Assembly: GCA_017307375.1 (NCBI GenBank)
Contig: JAFKFH010000003.1
Location: 62,001 to 126,000, forward strand
Reading direction: 5' to 3'
Source: Alphaproteobacteria bacterium
GTDB lineage: Bacteria > Pseudomonadota > Alphaproteobacteria > Ferrovibrionales > Ferrovibrionaceae
DNA: 64,000 nucleotides
A model generated the notes under the pieces. That model did no database searches, was not told the DNA's origin, and worked only from the letters and a program-made list of their open reading frames with translations. The position numbers were made by a program, and so were the translations under genes. Of the stretch, positions 23,178 to 31,382 are shown one piece after another (positions within the stretch are counted from its first letter, which is position 1; the number at the start of each line of letters is the position of its first letter).

Positions 23178-24991
23178 GGGCCCGCCATCTCGCCCGCGCC
23201 TCGATGCTGCCGCTGCTGCTGCTGGCCGGCCCCGCCCTGGCCACGACGATCGCCGTCGACCTGCCGCTGGCGCCGGAAACGATCGAACGCCGCGACAATG
23301 ATCCGCGCACGGTGCTGCTGCGCTTCGGCCAGGTCATCGATCCCGCCGAATTCATGGAGCTGACGGCCGCCGACACCAGCAGCCTGGCGATCGGCGAGGA
23401 CACGGTGACGCTGGCCTTCGGCCATCCGGTCGTGGCCTCGCTGCGCGACGGCCACCAGCTGTTGCTTGCCGATGCCACGCCCGACCCCGAGGACATGATG
23501 GATATCGGCGGCGGTGCCGCCGAGCCGGCGCCGCCGATCGTCGGCGGTCCGCCAGGCCCGGCGCGCCTGGACATCCCCCTGCCGCAGGCCCCGGCCCTGG
23601 TCGGCCAGCGCGACGGCGATCCGCGCACGGTGGTACTGAGCTTCGCCGAACCGATCGACCCGGCGGCGTTCGGCGACGTGGCCGGGGCGGAGATCGAGGG
23701 CATCACCCTGGGCTACGACACCGCACTGCTGCAGTTCGACCGGCCGGTCCAGGCCTCGCTGGACGGGCCGCGCAACCTCGTCGTCGCCGACCTGCCGGCC
23801 CCGCGCGTGCCGCTCGCGGCCGATCGCGGGCAGTTGCGCCTCGACATCCTGAAGGCCGAGCTGGAGGCCCGCACCGGCGATCCGGTCGCCGCCCGCGGCG
23901 CCCTGCAGGCGCTCGACCTCGATACCCGCGGCGACCCCGACGTGCTGACGGCACTGGCGTCGGTCGAACAGCAGCTGGGCGGCTGGAACCGGGCGATCTC
24001 CACCTACGACCGGATCCTGGAGACCCGGGCCGGTGACGAGGGGGTGATCGGCGAACGGGACAGGCTGGAACGGAACTACGGCCCGCAGGTCCGCACCGAT
24101 CTCGACTGGCAGGAAGTGAAGGACCAGGACCGCCAGTGGATCTCGCGCACCACGGCGCGCGCGCCGGTCGACCAGAACACGACGGTAGACGGCGCCGTCG
24201 AGGCACGCCGGGTGATCGCACCGAATGTCGTGCAGCCGAACGGCGTGCAGACAAACGTGGCGACCAACAAGATGCGCGGCGAGATCGCGATCGCCCATGA
24301 CTGGGGCAACGGCCAGGAAACCCGCGCCGCGCTCTACGGCCAGGAAGGCTCGGCCGGTATCGGCGCCAGCCACCGCCTGCGCAACGGCGAGACGGAAACC
24401 AAGGTTACCGCCTATTATCACAAACCCTTCTGGGATCTGGTCAACGGCATCACCGACCGCGGCACGGTCGACGGCATCGAGCTGCGCCGCGAACAGCCGC
24501 TGTGGCCGCGCTGGTCGGCAGCGGCCGGCGTCACCCTGTCGCGCTACGGCGTCGACGGCGACGACGATGTCGGCCGCTCGCTCGGCGTCACCGCCGGCCT
24601 GCGCTACGCGCTGGTTCAGGACAAGCCCTTCGTCTCGATCGGCTATGGCTTCGACGGGCTGTTCGTGACGGGCGTGGAAGCGCGCACCAACGCCCAGGGC
24701 GTGCGCTACCAGCCGCTGCCGCTGTCCAAGCGCCAGGCCCATTCGCTGGACATCTATGCGACCGACCACCTGCCATGGATCAGCGACAAGCTGCGCTACG
24801 ACGCCTTCCTCGGCTATTCCGTCGATCCCTACAACGTCAATGGCGTGTTCGGCGGGCTGACCCTCGCCTACGAGGCAACCGATCGCCTGGAGGCCGGCCT
24901 GCGCGCCGCCTACAGCGCCAATTCCGGCACCGGTACCGGCACCGTCGCCCCGGTGACCCGGATCGGCGGCTACGTCCTGTGGAGATTCTGA
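23174..24991 (+). CDS. pelB: PelB outer-membrane barrel part with tandem beta-domains
   Basis: A 605-residue protein with a signal peptide (LPLLLLAGPALA). Two related domains of about 80-90 residues follow; each begins with ..LPLAP/LPQAP, then ER/QRDxDPRTVxLxF, IDPAxF, and ends VVASL / VQASL. Next come a short TPR-like helical segment (about 215-290) and an anti-parallel beta-barrel from about 300, ending YVLWRF with the terminal Phe typical of outer-membrane proteins. The barrel contains ALYGQEGSAGIGASHRL and repeated alternating strands. It should be the Pel export pore. The two N-terminal domains are not part of Pseudomonas PelB and resemble AMIN-type periplasmic domains. Confidence 0.83.
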   Translation: MRARHLARASMLPLLLLAGPALATTIAVDLPLAPETIERRDNDPRTVLLRFGQVIDPAEFMELTAADTSSLAIGEDTVTLAFGHPVVASLRDGHQLLLADATPDPEDMMDIGGGAAEPAPPIVGGPPGPARLDIPLPQAPALVGQRDGDPRTVVLSFAEPIDPAAFGDVAGAEIEGITLGYDTALLQFDRPVQASLDGPRNLVVADLPAPRVPLAADRGQLRLDILKAELEARTGDPVAARGALQALDLDTRGDPDVLTALASVEQQLGGWNRAISTYDRILETRAGDEGVIGERDRLERNYGPQVRTDLDWQEVKDQDRQWISRTTARAPVDQNTTVDGAVEARRVIAPNVVQPNGVQTNVATNKMRGEIAIAHDWGNGQETRAALYGQEGSAGIGASHRLRNGETETKVTAYYHKPFWDLVNGITDRGTVDGIELRREQPLWPRWSAAAGVTLSRYGVDGDDDVGRSLGVTAGLRYALVQDKPFVSIGYGFDGLFVTGVEARTNAQGVRYQPLPLSKRQAHSLDIYATDHLPWISDKLRYDAFLGYSVDPYNVNGVFGGLTLAYEATDRLEAGLRAAYSANSGTGTGTVAPVTRIGGYVLWRF

Positions 24992-24993
24992 GC

Positions 24994-26385
24994 ATGGCTT
25001 CCCCGGCGCCCGAACCTCTGACCGCGCCCGGCGACCGGCAGGCATGGCGCTGGCCGGCCAATCCCCGCGCCCTGCTCGAAATTCTGCTGTTCGTCGCCGT
25101 CACCCTGGCCATCGACCACTTCTTCTTCGACGGCCATCGTTTCCGCACCGTCACGCTGCACCCGTTCTGGCTGATGGTGTTGCTGGTCTCGGTCCAGTAC
25201 GGCGTGGCCGAGGGCCTTGCCGCGGCGCTTGCCGGCACCGCGGCGCTGTGGATCGGCAACCTGCCGCCGGCCAGGCTCGACCAGGATCTCTACGGCTACT
25301 GGCTCGGCGTGGCCGCGATGCCGGCGGCCTGGCTGGCGGCCGCCGTGCTGTTCGGCGAGCTGCGCGCCCGCGACCGGCGGCGGATCATCGTGCTGTCGCG
25401 CGCCCTTGCCGACGGCGAGCGGCAGAACGAGACGCTGAGCCGGGCCTACGACGAGATCAGCGCCGCCAAGCGCGAGCTGGAGGCCCGCGTCGCCGGCCAG
25501 CTCAGGACCGTGTTCTCGATCTACCAGGCCGCCAAGGCGATCGAGCGGCTGGGGCCCGGCGAGGTGCTGTCGGGCGTAGCCGAGCTGGTGCGGGCGATCC
25601 TGTCGGCCAAGCGCTTCTCGGTCTTCCTGCTGAAGGGGGACGCGCTCGAGGCGATCGCGCTGGAATCGGTGGTGACCGAAGGCTGGGGCGCCGACGAACG
25701 CCTGCCCGAGCGCTATGATGCGGGTTCGGCGCTGTTCCAGGCGGTGGTAGGCGGCCAGCGCTTCCTGTGCGCCGCCCGCGCCGCCGATGCCGGCATTCTG
25801 GGCGATGACGGGGTGCTGGCCGGCCCGATCCTGTCCGCCGAGGGCCGGGTCCTCGGCATGCTCAAGATCGAGGGGCTGGCCTTCCTCGACCTCAACCTGA
25901 CGGCGATCGAGAATTTCCGCATCGTCTGCGACTGGATCGGCACCGCCTTCGCCAAGGCCCAGGCCTTCGAGACGGCGGCCAGCGACAGCCTCTATTCCAG
26001 CGAGCGCATGATGCTGTCGACGAGCTTCCTGGAACGCCAGATCGCCTTTCTGACCTCGCTCGGCCGGCGGATGAAGTTCGACGTCACGCTGCTCGAGGTC
26101 ACCATAACCGGGGCCGAGCAGGCGGTCGAGGCCGACCGGCTGCTCTATGCCCGCACGGTCGGCGAAGTCGTCGGCCGCTCGCTGCGCAATACCGACCTCG
26201 CCTTCGACCACAAGCGTTCGGGCTTCGAGTTCGCGGTGCTGCTGCCGGCGACCTCGACCGCCGAGGCCCGCATCGTCGCCAACAAGCTGGAACGGGCGGT
26301 GCGCGAACAGCTCGGCGCCGCCCAGGCCGAAGCGGCGGGGATCACGATCGGCGTGCGGGCCCTGGTGCAAGGGGCCGCGCCATGA
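24994..26385 (+). CDS. pelD: PelD, membrane c-di-GMP receptor
   Basis: A 463-residue inner-membrane protein. It has about four helices within 25-122, a coiled-coil linker (130-170), a GAF domain (about 170-325; RFSVFLLKGD) and a degenerate GGDEF domain (from about 330) with no GGDEF signature. The inhibitory-site motif RNTD is present at R398-D401 in GRSLRNTDLAF; the RxxD pair is what binds c-di-GMP in Pseudomonas PelD. Polymer synthesis is thus predicted to be switched on post-translationally by c-di-GMP. It starts 2 bases after the barrel gene and shares ATGA with pelE. Confidence 0.93.
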   Translation: MASPAPEPLTAPGDRQAWRWPANPRALLEILLFVAVTLAIDHFFFDGHRFRTVTLHPFWLMVLLVSVQYGVAEGLAAALAGTAALWIGNLPPARLDQDLYGYWLGVAAMPAAWLAAAVLFGELRARDRRRIIVLSRALADGERQNETLSRAYDEISAAKRELEARVAGQLRTVFSIYQAAKAIERLGPGEVLSGVAELVRAILSAKRFSVFLLKGDALEAIALESVVTEGWGADERLPERYDAGSALFQAVVGGQRFLCAARAADAGILGDDGVLAGPILSAEGRVLGMLKIEGLAFLDLNLTAIENFRIVCDWIGTAFAKAQAFETAASDSLYSSERMMLSTSFLERQIAFLTSLGRRMKFDVTLLEVTITGAEQAVEADRLLYARTVGEVVGRSLRNTDLAFDHKRSGFEFAVLLPATSTAEARIVANKLERAVREQLGAAQAEAAGITIGVRALVQGAAP

Positions 26386-27446
26386 CCGGCGCCGCCCGCC
26401 GTGAACCCCGGCTGGGGGCAGATTTCTGGGTGATGGCCGTCGCAGCCGCCGTCGTCGAGACCATCCTGCTGGCGCTGCTGGTCCACAAGGTCGTCGGCCT
26501 CGGGCTGTTCGGCGCGACCCATTGCGCGGTCGTGCTGGCAATGGCCGGCTGGTGCCGGCTGAACCGCACGCGATCGGCGGTGGCCTGCCTGCTGTGCCTC
26601 GCGGCCACGACGACGATGGCGGCACCGGGCGCCTGGGGCGCCCTGGGCGCCGGACTGGCGCTGCTCCTCTTCCGCCGCCGCGCCACGTCGTTCGAAGACT
26701 GGTATGCCTCGCTGTTCCCGACCGAAGCCGAGAGCCGGGCACTGGCCCTCTACCGGCGGCTCGAGGCCGGGCAGGAAGGTGTTGCCGCCTCGTCCAGCCT
26801 GACCGCCTTCGTCGACATCCTGCGGCTTGGCACGCCCGAGCAGAAGGAAGCCGTCGTCACCATCCTCAGCCGCAACTTCCGGCCCGCCTTCGCGCCCGCC
26901 CTGCGGCTCGCCCTGCAGGACGCGGTCCCGTCGGTGCGTGTGCAGGCGGCCACGGCGGCAGCCGAGATCGAGAACGATTTCCTCGCCCGTTCGATCGCCC
27001 TGCGCCGCGAGATCGAGGCACGGCCCGACGATGTCGAGGCCCATGTCCAGCTGGCGTCGTTCTACGACGACTACAGCTATTCCGGCATGCTCGACCCGCT
27101 ACGCGAGGAAGAGAACCGCCGGCTGGCCCTGGTGCACTATCGCGAGGCGCTGAAGCGCCGGCCCGGCGACCTGGCGCTCGAAGCCGCGGTCGGGCGCTGC
27201 CTGGTCCGGTCCGGCGACGTGGCGCGGGCCGAGCGCTGGATCGCCCGCTCGCTGCGTCGCGGCCTCGACGATCGCGCGCTGTTCGTCTGGTATCTCGACT
27301 GCCTGTTCGCGCTGCGCCGCTTCGACGAGTTGCGCGACCTGATCGGCAAGAACCAGGCCATCCTGCTCGGTGACGGCCAGACCCGGCCCGGCGACCCGGT
27401 GCCGGCCTCGGTGCAGCTGTGGCTGGCGGAGGAAAAGGCGGCATGA
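26382..27446 (+). CDS. pelE: PelE, membrane protein with helical-repeat tail
   Basis: A 354-residue protein. Hydrophobic helices lie at about 14-36, 40-56 and 64-97, followed by a soluble alpha-helical region with HEAT/TPR-like repeats (EQKEAVVTILSRNFRP, RQ-type VRVQAATAAAEIE, VEAHVQLASFYDDYSYSG, ALEAAVGRCLVRSGDVARAERW). It matches PelE in size, topology and gene position between pelD and pelF. PelE joins PelD, PelF and PelG in the inner-membrane synthase complex. It overlaps pelD and pelF by ATGA each, so translation is coupled. Confidence 0.85.
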   Translation: MTGAARREPRLGADFWVMAVAAAVVETILLALLVHKVVGLGLFGATHCAVVLAMAGWCRLNRTRSAVACLLCLAATTTMAAPGAWGALGAGLALLLFRRRATSFEDWYASLFPTEAESRALALYRRLEAGQEGVAASSSLTAFVDILRLGTPEQKEAVVTILSRNFRPAFAPALRLALQDAVPSVRVQAATAAAEIENDFLARSIALRREIEARPDDVEAHVQLASFYDDYSYSGMLDPLREEENRRLALVHYREALKRRPGDLALEAAVGRCLVRSGDVARAERWIARSLRRGLDDRALFVWYLDCLFALRRFDELRDLIGKNQAILLGDGQTRPGDPVPASVQLWLAEEKAA

Positions 27447-28948
27447 CCCGGCCGATCGATGTCTGCCTGGTGCTCGAAGGGACCTACCCCTATGTCGTCG
27501 GCGGGGTATCGAGCTGGGTGCACGATCTGGTCAAGGCGCAGGCCGACCTGAATTTCCACGGCGCCTGCCTGATCGCCGAGGCCAAGCCGCCGCAGATGCG
27601 GTTCGAACCGCCCGGAAACTTCGTGACCCATGCCGCGATCTCGCTGCAGCGCCTGGCGCCCGGAAAAAGCGACGAGGCGCTGGCCCGCCGGCTGTTTGCC
27701 GAACTGGAAGGGCCACTGACCCGGCTGCTGCATCGGGGGGGCCTTGCCGAACTGCGCGCGGTCTTGGCGCTGGTCGCGCCGCTGCGCGGGCACATCGGCC
27801 GGGCGATCGTGCTGGACAGCCGTGCGGCCTTCGGCTGCGTCGAGCGGATGTATGATGCCGCGATGCCCGGCGCCTCGTTCCTCGACTACTTCTGGACCTG
27901 GCGGGCGCTGGTCGGCGGCCTGATGGCCGTGCTGCTGGCACCGGTGCCGCCGGCGCGGCTCTATCACACCATCTCGACCGGCTATGCCGGCCTGCTCGCC
28001 GCCCGCATGGGGGTCGAGACCGGACGGCCGGTGCTGCTGACCGAGCACGGCATCTACACCAACGAACGGCGCATCGAGATCGCAATGGCCGACTGGCTGC
28101 ATGCGGGCGATGCGCAGGGCCTGGCCATCGAGAAACCGCGGCGCGACCTGCGCGACCTGTGGATCGATGCCTTCGTCGCCTATGCCCGCGCGACCTACGA
28201 GGCCGCCACCGAGATCGTCACGCTCTACGGCGGCAACCAGGATCTGCAGCGGCGCGAGGGCGCGCCGCCGGAAAAGCTGAAGGTGATCCCGAACGGCATC
28301 GACTATCCGCGCTTCTCAGGGATCGCCCGCGACCGCTCGGAACGGCGCCCCACCGTGGCGCTGATCGGCCGGGTGGTCCCGATCAAGGACCTGAAGACGT
28401 TCATCCGCGCCATCGGCATCCTGCGCAACGAAGTCCCCGACGTGCTGGCCGACATCCTCGGGCCGACCGAGGAAGACGCGCCCTATGCCGAGGAATGCCG
28501 GCGCATGGTCACCCATCTCGGCCTCGAGAACAACGTGCGCTTCCTCGGCCGCGTCAAGCTCGACGATCACCTGGGCCGCGTCGACGTGGTCGCGCTGACC
28601 TCGATTTCCGAGGCGCAGCCGCTGGTCATGCTCGAAGCCGGTGCGGCGGGCATTCCGTCCGTCGTCACCGATGTCGGCGCCTGCCGCGAGATGATCTTCG
28701 GCCGGCCCGGGGTCGATGCCCATCTCGGCCCCGGCGGCGCGGTGACCCCGGTCGCCAGCCCCGATGCGACCGCCGCGGCGCTGGCCCGCCTGCTGACCGA
28801 CCGCAGCTGGTGGCATGCCTGTTCGACCGCCATGAAGGAACGGGTGCGCGTCAGCTACAACAAGGTCGAGATCGATCGCATCTACGCCGGGCTCTATCAC
28901 GACCATCTCGACAGCCGATCGCACGGGCTGCGGGCGGGGGCGGCCTGA
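27443..28948 (+). CDS. pelF: PelF, GT4 family glycosyltransferase
   Basis: A 501-residue cytosolic glycosyltransferase that polymerises Pel from UDP-sugars. The N-terminus DVCLVLEGTYPYVVGGVSSWVH is a PelF hallmark. LYHTISTGYAGLLAARMG and LLTEHGIYTNERRIEI follow. The GT-B nucleotide site is at VALIGRVVPIKDLKTFIRA, and the E-x7-E motif is at SEAQPLVMLEAGAAGIPSV. The ATG at 27443 overlaps the pelE stop. The typical length of PelF is about 500. Confidence 0.95.
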   Translation: MTRPIDVCLVLEGTYPYVVGGVSSWVHDLVKAQADLNFHGACLIAEAKPPQMRFEPPGNFVTHAAISLQRLAPGKSDEALARRLFAELEGPLTRLLHRGGLAELRAVLALVAPLRGHIGRAIVLDSRAAFGCVERMYDAAMPGASFLDYFWTWRALVGGLMAVLLAPVPPARLYHTISTGYAGLLAARMGVETGRPVLLTEHGIYTNERRIEIAMADWLHAGDAQGLAIEKPRRDLRDLWIDAFVAYARATYEAATEIVTLYGGNQDLQRREGAPPEKLKVIPNGIDYPRFSGIARDRSERRPTVALIGRVVPIKDLKTFIRAIGILRNEVPDVLADILGPTEEDAPYAEECRRMVTHLGLENNVRFLGRVKLDDHLGRVDVVALTSISEAQPLVMLEAGAAGIPSVVTDVGACREMIFGRPGVDAHLGPGGAVTPVASPDATAAALARLLTDRSWWHACSTAMKERVRVSYNKVEIDRIYAGLYHDHLDSRSHGLRAGAA

Positions 28949-28949
28949 G

Positions 28950-30332
28950 ATGGCGGGCATCGGCTTCGTTCTGCGCCGGCTGACCCAGCGCGACGACCTG
29001 CTGGGCCTGGCCCAGGGTTATCTGCTGTCGGCGCTGGTCTCGTCGGGGCCGTGGCTGCTGACCGTGCTGGCGATCGCCGGGGTCAACCTGATCGGCACGG
29101 CGGTCGCCGGCATCGCCCAGGTCGAACAGTTCCGTATCGTCATCATCTACAACTTCGGCTTCTCGCTGCTGTTTTCCGGGCCGATCCTGCTGGTCGGCAC
29201 GCGTTATCTGGCCGATCGCATCTTCACGCGCGACGTTTCGGATGCGCCGTCGATGTTCCTGGGGGCCTATGCGCTGATCGTCGCGACCCAGGCACCGATC
29301 GTGCTGGCCTTCTATCTGTGGTACGTGCAGACTGACGACCTTGTCCGGGTCGGCGCGATCACCAACTATTTCCTGGTCGCCGCCCTCTGGCTCGTCACGA
29401 TCTTCCTGTCGGCACTGAAGGATTACCGGACCATCGCCGCCGCCTTCGCGCTGGGCATGGTGGTGGCGATCGGGTCGACCGCCTGGGCGGGGAAGGCATT
29501 CGGCGCCGCGGGGCTCTGCTTCAGCTTTTCGGCCGGGCTGGCCGTCGTGGTCTTCCTGATGGTCGCCCGGCTGTGGGCCGAGTATCCCTATGGCTTCAAT
29601 CGCCCATGGGACTTCCTGCGCTACTTCGGGCGTTTCAAGGCACTGGCCGCGATCGGCTTCTTCGCCAATGCTGCGGCCTGGATCGACAAATGGATCATGT
29701 GGGCGGCGCCCGAGCGCAGCTGGCCGGCGCATGGCATGGTATCCTACCCGGCCTATGACAGCGCGATGTTCCTGGCCTATCTGGTCATCGTGCCGACGCT
29801 GGCCCTGTTCATCGTCCAGGTCGAGACCGAATTCTTCGAACAGTACAAGCGCTTCTACGACGCAATCCAGCGGCACGCCACCCGCGCCCAGATCCGCGAG
29901 AACCAGCGGGCGATCATCGCCACGGTGATTCGCGCGTCGCGCAACCTGATCATCCTGCAGGTCGTGCTCTGCGGCCTCGTCATCCTGCTGTCGCCGGAGA
30001 TCTTCTCGGGCCTCGGCATCTCGTTCAACCAGATCGGCATGTTCCGCATCGGCGTGCTGGGCGCGATGTTCCACGGGCTGATCATGTTCGCCTGCATCCT
30101 GCTGGCCTATTTCGACCTGCGGCGCGACATGCTGATGGTCAACCTGATCTTCTTCGGCCTGAACGCGGCGTTCACCGCCGTCACGCTGAACCTGGGTTTC
30201 CCCTATTACGGCTACGGCTATTTCCTGGCCGCGCTGGCCACGTTCCTGTTCGCCTACGGCCTGGTCGCGCGGCGGCTGGCCGACCTGCCCTACCTGACCT
30301 TCGTCAAGCAGAACCAGTCGGTTGCGTCCTGA
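28950..30332 (+). CDS. pelG: PelG, Wzx-like polytopic membrane protein
   Basis: A 460-residue protein with about twelve membrane helices, opening with AGIGFVLRRLTQRDDLLGL and YLLSALVSSGPWLLTVLAI, typical of PelG. It belongs to the polysaccharide transport/MOP flippase superfamily and is thought to move the growing Pel chain through the inner membrane together with PelD, PelE and PelF. It is the last gene of the Pel operon, 1 base after the pelF stop, and is followed by a strong terminator. Confidence 0.93.
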   Translation: MAGIGFVLRRLTQRDDLLGLAQGYLLSALVSSGPWLLTVLAIAGVNLIGTAVAGIAQVEQFRIVIIYNFGFSLLFSGPILLVGTRYLADRIFTRDVSDAPSMFLGAYALIVATQAPIVLAFYLWYVQTDDLVRVGAITNYFLVAALWLVTIFLSALKDYRTIAAAFALGMVVAIGSTAWAGKAFGAAGLCFSFSAGLAVVVFLMVARLWAEYPYGFNRPWDFLRYFGRFKALAAIGFFANAAAWIDKWIMWAAPERSWPAHGMVSYPAYDSAMFLAYLVIVPTLALFIVQVETEFFEQYKRFYDAIQRHATRAQIRENQRAIIATVIRASRNLIILQVVLCGLVILLSPEIFSGLGISFNQIGMFRIGVLGAMFHGLIMFACILLAYFDLRRDMLMVNLIFFGLNAAFTAVTLNLGFPYYGYGYFLAALATFLFAYGLVARRLADLPYLTFVKQNQSVAS

Positions 30333-30348
30333 GAGTGGCCCGGAACTT

Positions 30349-30383
30349 GCGACGCGGATGGCCGAGGGCCGGATCCGCGTCGC
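30349..30383 (+). other. Hairpin after pelG
   Basis: A perfect 11-bp inverted repeat (GCGACGCGGAT / ATCCGCGTCGC) with a 13-base loop lies 16 bases past the pelG stop and upstream of the U-rich terminator. It may protect the 3' end of the long Pel mRNA from exonucleases. Confidence 0.6.
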
Positions 30384-30406
30384 GACCGGCCGCGATGGCG
30401 CTTTGA

Positions 30407-30430
30407 CGGGCGGCAAGCCGCCCGTTTTTT
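30407..30430 (+). terminator. Rho-independent terminator of the Pel operon
   Basis: Stem CGGGCGG / CCGCCCG with loop CAAG (extendable to 8 bp) is followed by TTTTTT (30425-30430). The T-run ends only 10 bases before the LysR start codon. Confidence 0.92.
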
Positions 30431-30440
30431 CGGCAGGGGC

Positions 30441-31382
30441 ATGATCAGCTTCGACATCCGCATGCTGCGTTCGATGCTGTCGGTGGCCGAGACCGGCTCG
30501 ATCACCGAGACGGCGCGGCGCCTGGGTCGCACGCAACCGGCGATCACCCTGCAATTGCAGCGGCTGGAGGAGCTTTCCGGCCGTATCCTGTTTCGCCAGG
30601 AAGGCCGGCGCATGGTGCTGACCCCGGATGGCGACATCGTCCTGTTCTATGCCCGCTCGATCCTGCGCATGCATGACGAATTGCTGACCAGGCTGTCCTC
30701 GCCGGAAATCGAGGGCCATGTCACGCTGGGCACTCCGGACCTCTACGCCGCCTATGTCCTGCCCTCGATCCTCAACCTGTTCCGCCGCTCGTTCCCGCGC
30801 ATCCAGGTCGAGCTGCGCTGCGCGCTGTCGACCCCGCTGGTCGGCATGGTCCACCGCAACGAAGTCGACATCGCGCTGGTGACGCGGATGAACGATTTCA
30901 CCGGCGGGCAGGTCGTGCGCCAGGAACAGCTCTGCTGGATCACGGGCGAGCGGTCGCAGGCCCAGCACGAACATCCGCTGCCGCTGGCGCTGCTGCCGCC
31001 GGGCAACATCTATCGCGACCACGCCATCGACCGGCTGGACCAGGCCGGCCGCTCCTGGCGCATCGCCTGCGTCTCGGAAAGCGTGTCAGGGCTGCAGGCG
31101 GCCGTGTTCGCCGGGATGGCGATCACCGTGCTGGGCCGGTCGGCCCTGGTGCCGGGCATGCGCGAGATCCTGCCCGACGAGACGCTGCCGCCGCTGCCCA
31201 AGGTCGACCTGCTGCTCTACAAGGCGCAGAGCGCGCTGTCGGATGCGGCCAACGCGCTGCACGACTATCTCGCCCACTATCTGGGGCTCGATATCCGCAT
31301 CGACGACGCCGCGCCTAAAGAGACGGCGAGCGCCCCGTCCACGGCCGTACCGATTCGAACCCCGCTGCAATCCGCAGGATGA
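30441..31382 (+). CDS. LysR family transcriptional regulator
   Basis: A 313-residue regulator. The N-terminal winged helix-turn-helix is clear (LSVAETGSITETARRLGRTQPAITLQL), and the C-terminal half is the periplasmic-binding-protein-like effector domain (GHVTLGTPDLYAAYVLPSIL). The ATG at 30441 is adjacent to the Pel terminator; the internal ATG at 30462 would also give a full HTH. It converges on the amidase gene and the two coding regions overlap by 68 bases at their 3' ends. It could regulate the molybdenum hydroxylase operon, but that operon's promoter is about 9 kb away, so this is only a guess from context. Confidence 0.92.
   Translation: MISFDIRMLRSMLSVAETGSITETARRLGRTQPAITLQLQRLEELSGRILFRQEGRRMVLTPDGDIVLFYARSILRMHDELLTRLSSPEIEGHVTLGTPDLYAAYVLPSILNLFRRSFPRIQVELRCALSTPLVGMVHRNEVDIALVTRMNDFTGGQVVRQEQLCWITGERSQAQHEHPLPLALLPPGNIYRDHAIDRLDQAGRSWRIACVSESVSGLQAAVFAGMAITVLGRSALVPGMREILPDETLPPLPKVDLLLYKAQSALSDAANALHDYLAHYLGLDIRIDDAAPKETASAPSTAVPIRTPLQSAG

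Noticed and set aside
16218-24991. Frameshifts splitting pelA and pelB
   Set aside because: The second PelA gene and the PelB barrel gene have their own signal peptides and translationally coupled starts, so these are real separate genes, not sequencing or mutational breaks.
28851-31022. A 723-codon minus-strand frame opposite pelG and the LysR gene
   Set aside because: The sequence is Gln/Asp/Arg-rich without hydrophobic core, as expected for an antisense shadow of a membrane protein gene.
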